The notes under the pieces are model-generated. The model saw only the letters and a list, made by a program, of their open reading frames with translations, ran no database searches and had not been told where the DNA came from. A DNA stretch of 64,000 nucleotides, from positions 2,418,001 to 2,482,000 of the forward strand of contig NZ_CP089932.1 of assembly GCF_021365465.1 (NCBI RefSeq), read 5' to 3'. Below, in pieces: positions 1 through 9,464 of this stretch. Position numbers and translations under genes: made by a program. Source of the DNA: Erwinia tracheiphila. Lineage in GTDB: Bacteria > Pseudomonadota > Gammaproteobacteria > Enterobacterales > Enterobacteriaceae. The stretch's first letter is position 1. Every line of letters starts with the position of its first letter.

Positions 1-306
1 GCGGGAGAGCGCTGGGCAAAAGATATCATTACGGACGTGGGATATAATGTTGGTCGTATTCTTGCCGTCATGGTTAACCTGCTCAACCCTCAAAAGATTC
101 TGATTGGCTCGCCGCTCAATGCGGCAAAGGCCGTTTTGTACCCCGCGATTACTGACTGCATTCGACGGCAGGCATTCCCTTCCTACAGCGCCGGGGTAGT
201 CGTACAGGAAACCAGCTTCCAGAATGAGGGAACGTTGCCTGGCGCGGCGCTGATAAAAGACGCCCTTTACAATGGTTCGCTGTTGCTTCGTCTTTTGCAG
301 GGCTGA
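1..306 (+). CDS. mlc: Mlc (DgsA) ROK-family repressor, C-terminal part
   Basis: The frame is open from the first base of the window, so the N-terminal DNA-binding part lies outside. The visible ~101 residues closely match the end of E. coli Mlc, including NPQKILIGSPL, GAALIKDA and the terminal YNGSLLLRLLQG. Mlc is the glucose-responsive repressor of PTS genes (ptsG, ptsHI, manXYZ); it is titrated to the membrane by EIICB-Glc. The C-terminal helix that ends the family is intact. It is followed by a bioD2-type gene, the same neighbour as in E. coli and Salmonella (ynfK). Identification is by sequence recognition, not a search. Confidence 0.93.
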   Translation, partial: AGERWAKDIITDVGYNVGRILAVMVNLLNPQKILIGSPLNAAKAVLYPAITDCIRRQAFPSYSAGVVVQETSFQNEGTLPGAALIKDALYNGSLLLRLLQG

Positions 307-449
307 AATTTTCTTACGCGGGTGCCAGTCCTGTTCACTTGCCCATACAGACATTAACAACTTTCTTCCCTGACCGTGTTTAGGCCTGTGGCTTTCGCGA
401 TAAACGCCAGTAACCCTGCGAGCTATTGCCAAAAATCTTGCGCTAACGC

Positions 450-469
450 AAGCCGCTTTTGAGCGGCTT
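450..469 (+). terminator. Hairpin after mlc
   Basis: A 7-bp stem (AAGCCGC / GCGGCTT) with a short TTTTGA loop sits 145 bp after the mlc stop. The following T-tract is weak (TCTCCT), so termination efficiency is uncertain. Confidence 0.45.
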
Positions 470-543
470 CTCCTAAGATATTTCCTCTTCTTTCTTTACC
501 AATGCTTATTATTTCTGTTGAGGGCCTGACTGTGGAAAGCAGC

Positions 544-1215
544 ATGTTAAAGCGTTTATTTGTCACCGGAACAGACACTGGCGTGGGGAAAACGGTAATC
601 AGCCGCGCACTTTTACAAAAACTGTCTGGCGGGAACAGATGCGTAGCGGGTTTTAAACCCGTCGCAAAAGGCAGCCAGCGTACTGACAGAGGCTTGCGAA
701 ATAATGATGCATTAATTTTACAGGCCGCTTCATCGCTGGCGCTTCCTTATTCTGCTGTTAATCCCATCACGTTACAGGATGACGAAATTAGCATTAGCGA
801 GCATGGCGGCGTTGATTACCGGCTGTTAAGCGCAAGTCTGAACGCCTTGAGTGAGCAGACAGACCATGTGGTGGTCGAAGGGACCGGGGGATGGCGTAGT
901 CTGATGAATGACATGCGGCCTCTGTCTGAGTGGGTGGTGTCGGAAAAGCTGGCAGTCATCATGGTGGTAGGCATCAAACTGGGCTGTATCAGCCATGCGC
1001 TGTTGACCGCGCAGGCGATAGCGAATGATGGTCTGCCACTGATCGGCTGGGTGGCAAACCGTATTAATCCTGGTTTAGCTAATTACACGGAAATTATAGA
1101 GGTGTTGAGTAAAAGCATTCCCTCGCCATTAATGGCTGAACTGCCTTACTTACCGAAAATTGAGACGCGGGAGCTGGCAAACTATTTCGACCTTAGTCAG
1201 GTCGCGCATAACTGA
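544..1215 (+). CDS. bioD2: Dethiobiotin synthetase, BioD2/YnfK type
   Basis: ATP-dependent carboxylase-type enzyme closing the ureido ring of dethiobiotin in biotin synthesis (cytosolic), or its paralogue YnfK. The first residues after the chosen start carry the P-loop TGTDTGVGKT (residues 8-17); VVVEGTGGWRSLMND and GWVANRIN are family motifs. A longer frame opens at 502, but the ATG at 544 is preceded by GGAAAG and gives 223 residues that align from residue 1 with E. coli YnfK (MLKRFF...). It lies downstream of mlc on the same strand, as in E. coli. The C-terminus is a little shorter than YnfK (231 residues). Function as a true BioD versus paralogue cannot be settled from sequence. Confidence 0.92.
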   Translation: MLKRLFVTGTDTGVGKTVISRALLQKLSGGNRCVAGFKPVAKGSQRTDRGLRNNDALILQAASSLALPYSAVNPITLQDDEISISEHGGVDYRLLSASLNALSEQTDHVVVEGTGGWRSLMNDMRPLSEWVVSEKLAVIMVVGIKLGCISHALLTAQAIANDGLPLIGWVANRINPGLANYTEIIEVLSKSIPSPLMAELPYLPKIETRELANYFDLSQVAHN

Positions 1216-1262
1216 TTACGTATGGTTTCGGCAAAAGGCGGCGTCCCTGCCGTCTGTCATGC

Positions 1263-2402
1263 TTAGACCAGATTCAGCGCACGGCGTGTACGGCCAGAGC
1301 TGAGATAAGTGGCAATATAATCCTGGGAAATCTCGCTACTGTAACGGCCCTCTTCATCCACAATTGGCATCCAGGTGGTGTCATGTTCGTGGAGTTTTGA
1401 CAGCACCACCCGCAGATTTTCTTCCGCTCGTCCCGTTACCTTAAAGGTATGCAGTATATCGCTACAGCTTCCGGCGATTGCGCGAGCTTCCCGACGTTTC
1501 ACATAACCCAGCGGGCGTTGTTCCTGGCCCACAACGGTAATGGAGCGCATATCATTATCATCCATCATGCCAAAGGCTTCAGACCGCGGGGTAGACAGCT
1601 GCACGGTAATCGTAGGTTGTTGATCGGTAACATCACTGGCTGAAACCAGTAACAGACGCTTGAGAGTACGGTCCTGGCCGACAAAGGAACCGACGAAATC
1701 ATTACGGGGCGTAGCCAGCAACTCATCAGGGCTGGCGCACTGTACAATTTTTTCCTGGTCGAAGACCGCAATCCGGTCACCCAGCTTGAGTGCTTCGTCA
1801 ATGTCATGGCTGACCAGCATCACCGTTTTCTTCAGCTGGCGCTGCATATCAAGAAATTCATTCTGGATAACCTCACGGTTAATCTGGTCAACCGCACCAA
1901 AAGGTTCATCCATCAATAAAACTGGTGGATCTGCCGCCAGAGCACGGATCACACCGATACGCTGTTGCTGACCACCCGACATCTCTCTGGGGTAGCGGTG
2001 CAGGAAACTTTTCGGGTCCAGTGCGAACATGCTCATCAGTTCACTGGCACGTACATGGCAGTGCTTCTTATCCCAACCCAGCATTTTGGACACAACGGTA
2101 ATATTTTCTTCGATGGCCATATTGGGAAAAAGACCAATCTGCTGAATGACGTAGCCAATATTGCGGCGCAGGGCCACCGTATCCAGTTCGCTGGTGTCTT
2201 CACCGTTAATTAGAATTTTACCGCTGGTTGAGAGAATAAGCCGGTTAATCATTTTAAGCGTAGTGGATTTACCACAGCCGGAAGGGCCAAGGAGTATGCA
2301 CATTTCCCCTTCGGGTACGTTCAGACTGACGTTATCCACGGCATTTATCGTGGTGCCATTTTCCTGGGTAAACGTCCTGGTGAGGTTTTCCAATTTTATC
2401 AT
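1263..2402 (-). CDS. osmV: OsmV-type osmolyte ABC transporter ATPase
   Basis: ATPase of a glycine-betaine/osmolyte importer of the OsmU (Salmonella STM1491-1494) type. 379 residues. Walker A GPSGCGKST at 39-47, ABC signature MSGGQQQR, Walker B VLLMDEPFGAVD and the H-loop (LVSHDIDEA) are present, followed by a CBS-domain tail typical of betaine transporters (ProV/OpuA type). Last gene of a four-gene minus-strand operon; its ATG overlaps the stop of the permease upstream (TAATG). The ATPase and the binding protein are intact while both permease genes are damaged, so the transporter is probably not functional. Confidence 0.9.
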   Translation of the reverse strand: MIKLENLTRTFTQENGTTINAVDNVSLNVPEGEMCILLGPSGCGKSTTLKMINRLILSTSGKILINGEDTSELDTVALRRNIGYVIQQIGLFPNMAIEENITVVSKMLGWDKKHCHVRASELMSMFALDPKSFLHRYPREMSGGQQQRIGVIRALAADPPVLLMDEPFGAVDQINREVIQNEFLDMQRQLKKTVMLVSHDIDEALKLGDRIAVFDQEKIVQCASPDELLATPRNDFVGSFVGQDRTLKRLLLVSASDVTDQQPTITVQLSTPRSEAFGMMDDNDMRSITVVGQEQRPLGYVKRREARAIAGSCSDILHTFKVTGRAEENLRVVLSKLHEHDTTWMPIVDEEGRYSSEISQDYIATYLSSGRTRRALNLV

Positions 2403-3049
2403 TATCTAATCCCCTTTGGTGTCATCGCCAGCTGCAGGCGGTGCAGCAGCCAGTCGAGAATTATCGCCATCAGGCAAATCATCACTGAGCCTGTAATCAG
2501 CAAACGAATATCGCTACCGCTGATTCCATCCAGCAGCAGAAGGCCAAGCCCGCCGGCACCAATTACCGCAGCAATGTCCATGACGCCGACGTCCATCACT
2601 ACGGCGGCACGGATGCCACCAAAGATAACCGGCAGCGCCATTGGAATCTCTACCCAGCGTAAACGCTGCCAGAAGGTCATGCCGATGCCCCGTCCCGCCT
2701 CGCGCAGTTCGTCCGGCAGATTTTCAAGCGCGGTATGGGTATTGCGTACGACAGGCAGCAGGGAATAAAGAAACACGACCGTTACGGCGGGCAGAACCCC
2801 AATCCCCTGGCCGATCAGTGAAAAAAGTGGAATCATCATACCGAACAGTGCAATAGTCGGAATGGTGAGTATAATGGTGGCCAGACCGAGTACCGGGGTT
2901 TCCAGCCACTTATAACGGACAATCAGAATCCCTACCGGAACGCCAATCACAATCGGCATTCCTACGGCCAGACTAACCAACCACAGATGCTAAAAGGTGA
3001 GTGCGGCTAAATAACCCCAGTTATCAATGAAATAGTGGATAGTATCCAT
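2402..3049 (-). pseudogene. osmW: OsmW-type permease, amber at codon 20
   Basis: Inner-membrane permease of the OsmU-type importer. With a good Shine-Dalgarno (AAGGAGG) and ATG at 3049 the frame reads MDTIHYFIDNWGYLAALTF, then TAG at 2990-2992, then HLWLVSLAVGMP and the rest of the permease to its normal stop. The Salmonella homologue has Gln at this position, so CAG to TAG is the simplest explanation. The remaining ~195 residues include the EAA-like loop (DELREAGRGIGMTFWQRLRWVEIP) and several membrane segments. Internal restart at the TTG near 2980 or amber suppression could give some product. Total length 215 codons fits the family. Confidence 0.85.
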
Positions 3050-3058
3050 GCGGCCTCC

Positions 3059-3943
3059 TTAGAGTAAACCTTTTGATTTCAGGAAATCGCAGCCCACCTG
3101 TTGCGGTGACTGGTGGTCAATATCTACGCGCTTGTTCATTTCTGTGATTGCTTCATTGGTGATCAAGGGAGACAGCGCATTCAGCGCCTCTTCCAGCCCG
3201 GGGGGTGAATCCTGCGTTTCTTGCGTCAGTACTGGCGTTACGGCATAGCTTGGGAAAAAACCTTTATCATCCTTCAGCACTTTGAGATCGAATCCTTTAA
3301 CCCTGCCGTCAGTGGTATACACCAGACCGGGGTCCATCTGGCGGATCTGGGGGCGATCCAGCGGCATATTATAAACTTTCTGCAATAGCTTAAGGCCATC
3401 AGCTCGCCCTGCAAACTCAAGATCAAGCCCCAGTGTCCAGTTATGATCCGGGTCTTCACGACGTACCTTTTCAATCTTAGCAACCAGCTGCGACAGGGTG
3501 TCGATGTGCTCTTTCTCGGCGCGCTTGCGCTGCATTGCAAACGCATAGGTGTCATTCATCGGTGCCGGATTCAGCCAGACCAGACCAAGTCGGGCATCAA
3601 GATTTTTAACCGTCTGCCAGTCTTCTTCAGACGACATCGGTTTATTGATATGGTTAAAAATAATCAGCGAGGTGCCGGTATATTCCCAGGTCATATTAAT
3701 TTGTTTATTGATCATTGCATTACGGCTAATCGTGGTCGCGATGTTGGTTTTAGGTTCAATCTGAAACCCTTTTTTATTCAGATAAAGTGTGGTCATTGCT
3801 GACAGGGCGTGCTGTTCCGTATAGCTTTGCGTGGCCATTACTATGGGAGCGGCAGCACTGACAATGCTTGTCGAGCCTGCCAGCATACCAAGTACCAATG
3901 CCGTTTTAAAAACCCAACGGGTCAGATGAGTGGTCTGCGCCAT
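3059..3943 (-). CDS. osmX: OsmX-type periplasmic osmolyte-binding protein
   Basis: Substrate-binding protein of the OsmU-type importer, OpuAC/QAT family, 294 residues. Residues 1-31 form a Sec signal peptide (positively charged start, hydrophobic [13 protein letters not shown], cleavage near SAAA). Family motifs seen: [41 protein letters not shown], and [11 protein letters not shown] near the end. It sits between the two permease genes, as in Salmonella osmVWXY. The frame is intact although both flanking permeases are damaged. Confidence 0.9.
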   Translation of the reverse strand: MAQTTHLTRWVFKTALVLGMLAGSTSIVSAAAPIVMATQSYTEQHALSAMTTLYLNKKGFQIEPKTNIATTISRNAMINKQINMTWEYTGTSLIIFNHINKPMSSEEDWQTVKNLDARLGLVWLNPAPMNDTYAFAMQRKRAEKEHIDTLSQLVAKIEKVRREDPDHNWTLGLDLEFAGRADGLKLLQKVYNMPLDRPQIRQMDPGLVYTTDGRVKGFDLKVLKDDKGFFPSYAVTPVLTQETQDSPPGLEEALNALSPLITNEAITEMNKRVDIDHQSPQQVGCDFLKSKGLL

Positions 3944-3961
3944 AATCTATTCCTTATTTTT

Positions 3962-4685
3962 TTATGCTGTAACGTGCGGACTGAGTAAACGGTTCAGACC
4001 GGCCAGCAACATGTCAAGGATGAGCGCAAACAGGGCAGTTGCTACCGCACCCAAAATCAGCGTTGGAAAATCATTGAGATAGATGCCGGGAAAGATCAGT
4101 TCGCCATAGTTGCTTGCGCCAATTAAAAATGCCAGTGGCGCTGTTCCGACGTTGATAGCCGTAGCGATAAGAATACCCGACATAATCACAGGTGAAGCGT
4201 TTGGCAACTCTACTTTATACAGACGTTGGCTTTTGGTCATACCGATGCCGTTCGCGGCTTCGAGTAACGAGGCCGGAACCGCGCATAAACCCGAATACGT
4301 ATTAGGGACAATGGGTAACAGTGACGCCAGAAAGAGTGTAATAATTGCTGCCCGTTCACCAATACCAATGATCACCATCGCCATAGCAAGCACTGCCAGC
4401 GGCGGGAGAGTATTGCCGATATTGAAGATTTGCATAACAAATTCAGCCCAGCGCCGGGCGAAAGGGCGGCTAAGAATGATCCCGCTGGGAACGCCAACAA
4501 TAAGTGTTGCCAGCATCGACAAGAAAACCAGCAGCATGTGCTTTTTCCCGAGGTAAATCAGGTCAACCTGACGCGCCTTGATGGTATCGAGGCCCAGTCC
4601 GTAGATGAGCGGGCCGATCACCATGGCAATAAAGCATGGCAAGCAAAGCTCGCCGCATAAGCGATGCGTTTTGCATGTAATGCAT
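3962..4685 (-). pseudogene. osmY: OsmY-type permease, 5' frameshift
   Basis: Second permease of the OsmU-type importer and first gene of the operon (not the periplasmic chaperone-like OsmY). From ATG at 4685 (preceded by GGGAGA) the frame reads MHYMQNASLMRRALLAML and then leaves the family. The rest (CFIAMVIGPLIYGLGLDTIKARQ onward, about 225 residues to the normal end) continues in another frame that has no ATG near the expected start. A 1-nt indel around 4630-4637 explains this. The downstream part has the usual membrane segments and the EAANGIGM loop. A TTG start could still give an N-terminally short product. Confidence 0.78.
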
Positions 4686-5098
4686 TCTCCCTGATGGTCA
4701 ATTAATACAACTTATGGCACTTTTGTTATTAAAAAGTAAAATAATCACTAAAAGCTATAGCAGTTCTCCCGTACAGATGCCAGTTTAAGGCTGGAAATCA
4801 GCAGGATAGAAATCAACCATATTTCGCTCCAGCCCCGACAAATACTGACCTGGTTACGATAAATGATATTTATCGTAATGTTTGTGACAGCGTCATATAA
4901 CTGGAATTTTATGGTGTTAACTGGATTTACTTGTGATTATCAGCGCAATGTCTTTCAGTGGGGAAAGGTCTGGAAACAGTGGAAGTGCCTGAGGGGATGG
5001 AGGGCTGCCCAGACAGCCCTGTGCAAAGCGGAACGATCATCACGTCCAGGCGGCCTGGCCTTTATGACTAACGATAGCCCCATGATGCCAGTAATGCC
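4686..5098. other. Intergenic region upstream of osm operon
   Basis: No convincing gene in ~410 bp. It should hold the promoter of the minus-strand osm operon and contains one near-perfect palindrome (4854-4878). The 104-residue plus-strand frame here lacks a ribosome site and family resemblance. Confidence 0.5.
4854..4878. promoter_or_regulatory. 25-bp palindrome, possible operator
   Basis: TTACGATAAAT and its exact reverse complement ATTTATCGTAA are separated by GAT. Perfect 11-bp arms with a 3-bp centre are typical of a dimeric repressor site (for example TetR or LysR type). It lies ~170 bp upstream of the osmY start and ~240 bp beyond the ynfD stop. No cognate regulator is visible nearby. 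Confidence 0.45.
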
Positions 5099-5395
5099 TC
5101 AGGATGACGGGGCATCTTGTGACGAGCCAGCCCGGGCAGGAGAAGTGGTATCACTCTCGCCGTCGTTACGTTTATAAACAATTTTCTGCGTATCGCTATC
5201 GCAATGCCCGACAACCTGGCCGCTGGCGCGATCGGCCTGATCGTTTGGTACAATTTCAAGCGAAAAACTTCCCAAAGGAACGCCGTTGTTGATGATTTTC
5301 TGGTTAATATCAGCTTTTACCGATTCACACGACGCCTGTACCATGAGCGGAGCGGCAATAATTAAGGCACCGAGTGTCCACATAATATTTTTCAT
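5099..5395 (-). CDS. ynfD: YnfD-like DUF1161 periplasmic protein
   Basis: Small exported protein of unknown function. The start at 5395 is preceded by AAGGAAAAG; an upstream ATG at 5413 is less likely. Signal peptide MKNIMWTLGALIIAAPLMVQA, then a mature part SCESVKADINQKIINNGVP...IVPNDQAD...QVVGHCDSDTQKIVY, which matches the DUF1161 pattern of E. coli YnfD with its two conserved cysteines. The last ~20 residues (ESDTTSPARAG...) are low complexity and variable. Paired with ynfB, both from the ynf cluster of the E. coli terminus region. Confidence 0.82.
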   Translation of the reverse strand: MKNIMWTLGALIIAAPLMVQASCESVKADINQKIINNGVPLGSFSLEIVPNDQADRASGQVVGHCDSDTQKIVYKRNDGESDTTSPARAGSSQDAPSS

Positions 5396-5447
5396 TATCT
5401 TTTCCTTTTGCATTTATCCGACAATAATTATAGCAGCATTCTGAATA

Positions 5448-5798
5448 TCACGATGCGACAGGACGGCCGGTGCGGCGGTCCAGACAACGCTGGGTGCCAG
5501 GTTCCCAGTAAGCATTGACGTTAAGGCTCTGGTCACAGGCATCGCGGTTGTCAATCGCGCGGTCATTTTTGTCGAAATTCTTTTCATCGCGCAGATTTTC
5601 TTTACTGCGCAAACGCTGAGTCTGATTCCACTGAAGCTTCTGTTGACGGGCTTGTTCATTACTCAGCGCACTACTGCCATCCTGAATGATCAAGGTATCG
5701 CTTTTTGCCACGGCACTTTGCTCAAGGCCGAACAGCGCACCTGAGATAAACAGCGCCATAGCGCACTTTTTTTGCCATTTTTTCATTGTCACCATCAT
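5448..5798 (-). CDS. ynfB: YnfB-like DUF1283 exported protein
   Basis: Small exported protein of unknown function, 116 residues. The N-terminal signal peptide ([26 protein letters not shown]) is followed by a charged coil-rich middle ([26 protein letters not shown]). The C-terminal part [29 protein letters not shown] matches E. coli YnfB almost residue for residue, with both cysteines kept. GAGGA lies upstream of the ATG at 5798; 5795 or 5786 are alternative starts. Confidence 0.85.
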   Translation of the reverse strand: MMVTMKKWQKKCAMALFISGALFGLEQSAVAKSDTLIIQDGSSALSNEQARQQKLQWNQTQRLRSKENLRDEKNFDKNDRAIDNRDACDQSLNVNAYWEPGTQRCLDRRTGRPVAS

Positions 5799-5920
5799 TA
5801 TTGGTTCCTCAGAACAATTACGGTGTAGCCGTTGGCTACTATTGTGGCTTGCACTATATCATCCTATCGCAGCGGTGCGCACTCGGGTCAGTTGTCTCAC
5901 CCGGTTTCAGAACACACGCT

Positions 5921-5971
5921 GCCATTGCCATTGCCATTGCCATTGCCATTGCCATTGCCATTGCCATTGCC
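5921..5971. repeat. Hexanucleotide tandem repeat (GCCATT)8
   Basis: Eight perfect GCCATT units plus GCC in the gap upstream of ynfB, ~120 bp from its start. It lies in no credible gene: the frames crossing it give Cys-His or Ala-Ile runs only. Such perfect arrays are prone to slippage and may vary between strains. Confidence 0.97.
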
Positions 5972-6091
5972 GGGTCGTGAATCGTTGTTTTAGGGGGCGC
6001 AGGGTTTCGCATCCCGTTGATTCCGCTCTTACGGCTTTTTTGAAAAGCCAGGCGAGCCGAATTGACCTGCCCCCAGTATTAGATACAACCT

Positions 6092-6925
6092 TCAGTTAGT
6101 AATGTCGGTTGGTTTTTCTTCATGTTTCCCGTTTCGCCAGCATGCTGCAAATTCAAGCGGCGTCTGGTAATTCAGCGATGAATGAGGTCTGGACTCGTTA
6201 TAATCCTGCCGCCAGTCATTAATGATTTTCCGGGCATGAAGAATATCGCTGAACCAGTGCTCATTCAGGCATTCATCCCGAAAGCGTCCGTTAAAACTCT
6301 CAATAAATCCGTTCTGTGTTGGCTTACCCGGCTGGATAAGTCGCAGTTCTACACCATGCTCAAAAGCCCACTGTTCGAGCGCACAGCAGGTAAATTCCGG
6401 GCCCTGATCGGTTCTTATCGTTGCCGGATAGCCGCGAAACAGCGCGAGGCCGTCCAGAATACGTGCGACCTGAACGCCTGAAATACCGAAAGCGGCGGTG
6501 ATCGTCAGACACTCCTTCGTGAAATCATCCACGCAGGTCAGGCACTTAATCCGGCGGCCGCTGGAAAGTGCATCCATGACAAAATCCATCGACCATGTCA
6601 GGTTCGGCGCATCCGGGCGGAGAAGCGGAAGCCGCTCAGTCGCCAGACCCTTACGGCGTCGCCTGCGTTTTACACCGAGACCGTTAAGGTGATAGATGCG
6701 GTAAACCCTCTTGTGGTTGACGTGAAGGCCCTCCCGACGCAATAACTGCCAGATGCGCCGGTAACCAAATCGGCGACGTTCAAGTGCCAGCTCTGTGATA
6801 CGCAGAGATAGTTGCGCGTCAGCAGCCGGACGCTGAACCGAATAACGGCAGGTTGAAAGGGACAGACCGGCCAGCCTGCAGGCACGACGTTGCGACAGAC
6901 CCGTTATCTCACACATGACTTCCAC
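6092..6925 (-). CDS. IS407-group transposase OrfB
   Basis: DDE transposase catalytic subunit, 277 residues in this frame, normally made as an OrfAB fusion by frameshifting. The N-terminal HTH_21-type part ([18 protein letters not shown]) is followed by an rve integrase core: [10 protein letters not shown] (first Asp), IRTDQGPEF (second Asp), [21 protein letters not shown] (Glu). Nearly identical to the copy at 45290-46123. Confidence 0.93.
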   Translation of the reverse strand: MEVMCEITGLSQRRACRLAGLSLSTCRYSVQRPAADAQLSLRITELALERRRFGYRRIWQLLRREGLHVNHKRVYRIYHLNGLGVKRRRRRKGLATERLPLLRPDAPNLTWSMDFVMDALSSGRRIKCLTCVDDFTKECLTITAAFGISGVQVARILDGLALFRGYPATIRTDQGPEFTCCALEQWAFEHGVELRLIQPGKPTQNGFIESFNGRFRDECLNEHWFSDILHARKIINDWRQDYNESRPHSSLNYQTPLEFAACWRNGKHEEKPTDITN

Positions 6926-6948
6926 GGCTTCCCGCTTCTGGTCTGTCG

Positions 6949-7212
6949 TCAGAACTTTCGGCCCAGAGCCACCTTAAGCGCCTCCTTATCCAGCATGGCT
7001 TCAGCGAGCAGCTTCTTGAGGCGGGCGTTCTCCTCTTCAAGTGACTTGAGCCGCTTCACTTCGGGGACTTCCATGCCGCCAAACTTCTTGCGCCCGGTGT
7101 AGAAGGTAGCGTCTGAAATAGCATGCTTGCGGCAGAGTTCCCGGGCCGAAACCCCGGCTTCGGCCTCGCGGAGAATACTGATGATCTGTTCGTCGGAAAA
7201 TCGCTTCTTCAT
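6949..7212 (-). CDS. IS407-group transposase OrfA
   Basis: 87-residue DNA-binding subunit (HTH_8/transposase_8 type): [18 protein letters not shown], then a [12 protein letters not shown] recognition helix and a C-terminal leucine-zipper-like coil ([26 protein letters not shown]). GGACATCCCC-type leader lies upstream. Identical to the protein at 46147-46410. Confidence 0.93.
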   Translation of the reverse strand: MKKRFSDEQIISILREAEAGVSARELCRKHAISDATFYTGRKKFGGMEVPEVKRLKSLEEENARLKKLLAEAMLDKEALKVALGRKF

Positions 7213-7281
7213 GGGGATGTCCTCATGTGACTTATGAAGACATTACTAACATCGCGCTGTATTAATCAATGGGGAGCAGGT

Positions 7282-8697
7282 TAATGCCGATCATTTAAGG
7301 ATCGGTTGACCGATCCGGTTTATGCGGTAAAAAGGGTTCTATGTTCATCATGGAACCCTTTTTAAATGGAACTTTCCCAGGCCCTCGGCATCATCAATGC
7401 CGCCACTCCTGAGCGCGCCCGTAGTCTCGCCGACCTTATTCCTCCCGAGCTTATTCAGCAGGCGCTCACCCTGACCGATACCGTTACTTTGCGTAAACGT
7501 AAACTTTCCCTCGAATCCATGATTTGGCTTGTCGTTGGGATGTCCATTTTTTGCGATCGTCCGATGACCGAAATCGTCAATCTGATGGATATTACTGACC
7601 GGACCGGAGCTCCTTTTACCGCACGCAGCGCTGTCATTCAGCGCCGTAAGACTCTGGGTGAAAATGCAGTGCGGGAGCTTTTTGATATCACACAGCAGCA
7701 CTGGAATCAGCAGGCTGCACATCCAAAATGGCACGGTCTGAATCTGTTTGCTGTCGACGGCGTGGTCTGGCGTACCGCCGATACGCCGGAAAACAGAGCC
7801 GTCTTCAGTAAACACAGCAGCCAGTACGGCGAAGGCGGCTATCCTCAGGTGCGAATGGTTTGTCTGATGGAGCTGAGCAGCCATCTGATCGCCGCCAGTG
7901 CATTCGACAGTGAAAAAGTCAGTGAAATGCGGCTGGCTGAACACCTGACGGAGAAAACCCCGAATAACAGTATCACCCTGTTCGATAAGGCATTTTATTC
8001 GATGGGTCTGCTTCATCACTGGCAGACAGCAGGAGAACACCGTCACTGGTTGTTGCCGTTGAAAAAACACGTACAGTATCAGGTGGTTCGCCGTTTGGGG
8101 CGTGGAGATGAACTGATATGCCTGAAAACCAGTCCACGAGCCAGGAAGCAATGGCCAGGGGTCCCGGAAGAAATGGTGGCAAGACTGCTGACCCGCAGGG
8201 TAGACGGTAAAGAGAGGCAGGTGCTGACGTCACTGACAGACCCGAATCGCTATCCGGGTAAAGATATCAGCGAGCTATATCGCCACCGCTGGGAAATAGA
8301 ACTGGGCTACCGGGAAGCAAAGCAGGGTATGCTGGACAGCCGGTGGACATTACGCAGTCGCCTGCCGGAGCTGGTGAGACAGGAGCTATGGGGGGTACTG
8401 CTGGCTTATAACCTGGTGCGATATCAGATGGTGCAGATGGCGTTCCATCTGAAAGGAGATTACCTGCCTTACCAGCTGAGCTTCAGTGGAGCGATAAGCG
8501 AAATAATCCGGATGCTGATAACCCTGCCCTGGGCTTCGCCGGGAAAAATGCCGGGAGAACTGAGAACCCTGTATGAACAGGCGAAATGGCTTGTGTTACC
8601 GGGTAGAAGAGAGCGAAGTTACCCGAGAGAGTTGAGGGTAAAGAGCAGGAAATATCCGGATAAAAAGGTTGCTGGTCACCTTAAGTGACCAGCATTA
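7282..8697 (+). mobile_element. IS4-family element, copy 1
   Basis: 1416 bp with imperfect terminal repeats (TAATGCCGATCATTTAAGG left; TAATGCTGGTCACTTAAGG on the other strand at the right). A 10-bp duplication GGGAGCAGGT flanks it (7272-7281 and 8698-8707). Inserted in the right terminus of the IS407-group element. Two further copies lie at 19844 and 52214. Confidence 0.95.
7366..8688 (+). CDS. IS4-family transposase, intact
   Basis: 440 residues. The DDE core shows FAVDGVVWR (first Asp), [10 protein letters not shown] (second Asp) and the IS4 signature Y-x2-R-x3-E-x6-K in [16 protein letters not shown]. The stop lies just inside the right terminal repeat. An overlapping antisense frame (7348-8151) is a shadow. 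Confidence 0.94.
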   Translation: MELSQALGIINAATPERARSLADLIPPELIQQALTLTDTVTLRKRKLSLESMIWLVVGMSIFCDRPMTEIVNLMDITDRTGAPFTARSAVIQRRKTLGENAVRELFDITQQHWNQQAAHPKWHGLNLFAVDGVVWRTADTPENRAVFSKHSSQYGEGGYPQVRMVCLMELSSHLIAASAFDSEKVSEMRLAEHLTEKTPNNSITLFDKAFYSMGLLHHWQTAGEHRHWLLPLKKHVQYQVVRRLGRGDELICLKTSPRARKQWPGVPEEMVARLLTRRVDGKERQVLTSLTDPNRYPGKDISELYRHRWEIELGYREAKQGMLDSRWTLRSRLPELVRQELWGVLLAYNLVRYQMVQMAFHLKGDYLPYQLSFSGAISEIIRMLITLPWASPGKMPGELRTLYEQAKWLVLPGRRERSYPRELRVKSRKYPDKKVAGHLK

Positions 8698-8709
8698 GGG
8701 AGCAGGTCA

Positions 8710-9306
8710 GAGTTCTATGGGGAAAACCATGTTGCCACGCTGACACCACTCCGGGAAGTAAAATCCGAAATGTCATACCTTACTGAGAACGAGATTAACA
8801 CTCTTCTTGGCTCAGTAAAGGGTGATTATTACAGGATAGCCGTTCTTTGTTTAGCGACAGGGGCGCGATGGGGGGAGGCTTACGGACTCAAGGCAGAACA
8901 TATCATCCACAACAACGTTATGTTTCCTCATACCAAAAATGGGAAAAAGCGCGTTGTTCCAGTCTCGCAGGAGGTGGCTGATATTGTTAAAATGCACGAG
9001 TCAGGGCGGTTGTTCAAAGTCAGTTACAGCCGTTTTCGCAAAATGATGAAGGCAGCGAAACCTAATCTGCCAAAGGGACAGGCGGCCCATGCACTACGGC
9101 ATACCTTTGCCACTCACTTTATGATGAAGGGCGGGAACATCATAACCCTGCAAAGAATACTTGGTCATGCAGACGTATCGCAGACCATGACCTATGCACA
9201 TTTTTCCCCGGACTATTTAGCAGATGCGGTAAGCTTTAACCCGTTATCTGAAGTGTCCACATTGCGACCACAGTTATCAGGTCAAAAGGGGGTAAGTGGG
9301 GGGTAA
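8710..9306 (+). pseudogene. P2-like phage integrase, 5'-truncated
   Basis: Only the catalytic half of a tyrosine recombinase remains. The frame is open from the right end of the IS407-group element (EFYGENHVATLTPLREVKSEMSYLTENEI...). Catalytic residues are visible: Arg in TGARWGEA, His/Arg in ALRHTFATHF, His in ILGHADV, and Tyr in MTYAHFSPDY. P2-family integrases have the same ILTLQRILGH-type motif. The N-terminal arm- and core-binding parts are gone. A terminator-like hairpin and the convergent rnb terminator follow. Confidence 0.85.
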
Positions 9307-9329
9307 TGGGGTTATAACTTATTGATTTA

Positions 9330-9353
9330 CCGTAGTCACTTAGGTGGCTACGG
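9330..9353 (+). terminator. Hairpin after integrase stump
   Basis: CCGTAG-T-CAC / GTG-G-CTACGG stem with a TTAG loop, shortly after the integrase stop. No long T-tract. Confidence 0.45.
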
Positions 9354-9385
9354 GGTTACTAATCCCACCATTAAGGGGAAGACCC

Positions 9386-9420
9386 AAAAAATAACGCCGT
9401 TTTGCGCGGCGTTATTTTTA
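9386..9420. terminator. Bidirectional terminator after rnb
   Basis: AATAACGCCG (9390-9399) pairs with CGGCGTTATT (9407-9416). It is preceded by an A-run and followed by a T-run, so it can end both the plus-strand integrase transcript and minus-strand rnb. Confidence 0.85.
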
Positions 9421-9464
9421 AGTCATCGTTATATAATACAACACGGCTATCCAGCAAACGGCGT

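Larger units (their letters stand above)
6063..8709 (-). mobile_element. IS3-family (IS407 group) element split by an IS4 element
   Basis: Ends begin TGACCTGC at both termini (left 6063, right ending GCAGGTCA at 8709). The orfA/orfB pair is intact, but the right end is split at 7282-8697 by an IS4-family element with a 10-bp duplication GGGAGCAGGT. A second, unsplit copy lies at 45261-46481. The expected 4-bp target repeat is absent here (GAAT left, GAGT right), so DNA was probably lost or rearranged at this site; it joins ynfB to an integrase stump. Confidence 0.9.

Noticed and set aside
5921..5971. CRISPR array
   Set aside because: Direct 6-bp tandem repeat without spacers; no CRISPR repeats or cas genes in the window.
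5686..6099. ORF with a Cys-His repeat (and another with an Ala-Ile repeat) across the GCCATT array
   Set aside because: The repeat keeps several frames open; no start signal, opposite to ynfB, no family resemblance.
7348..8151. 267-294 codon antisense ORF within IS4 copies
   Set aside because: Shadow of the transposase; no independent family features.
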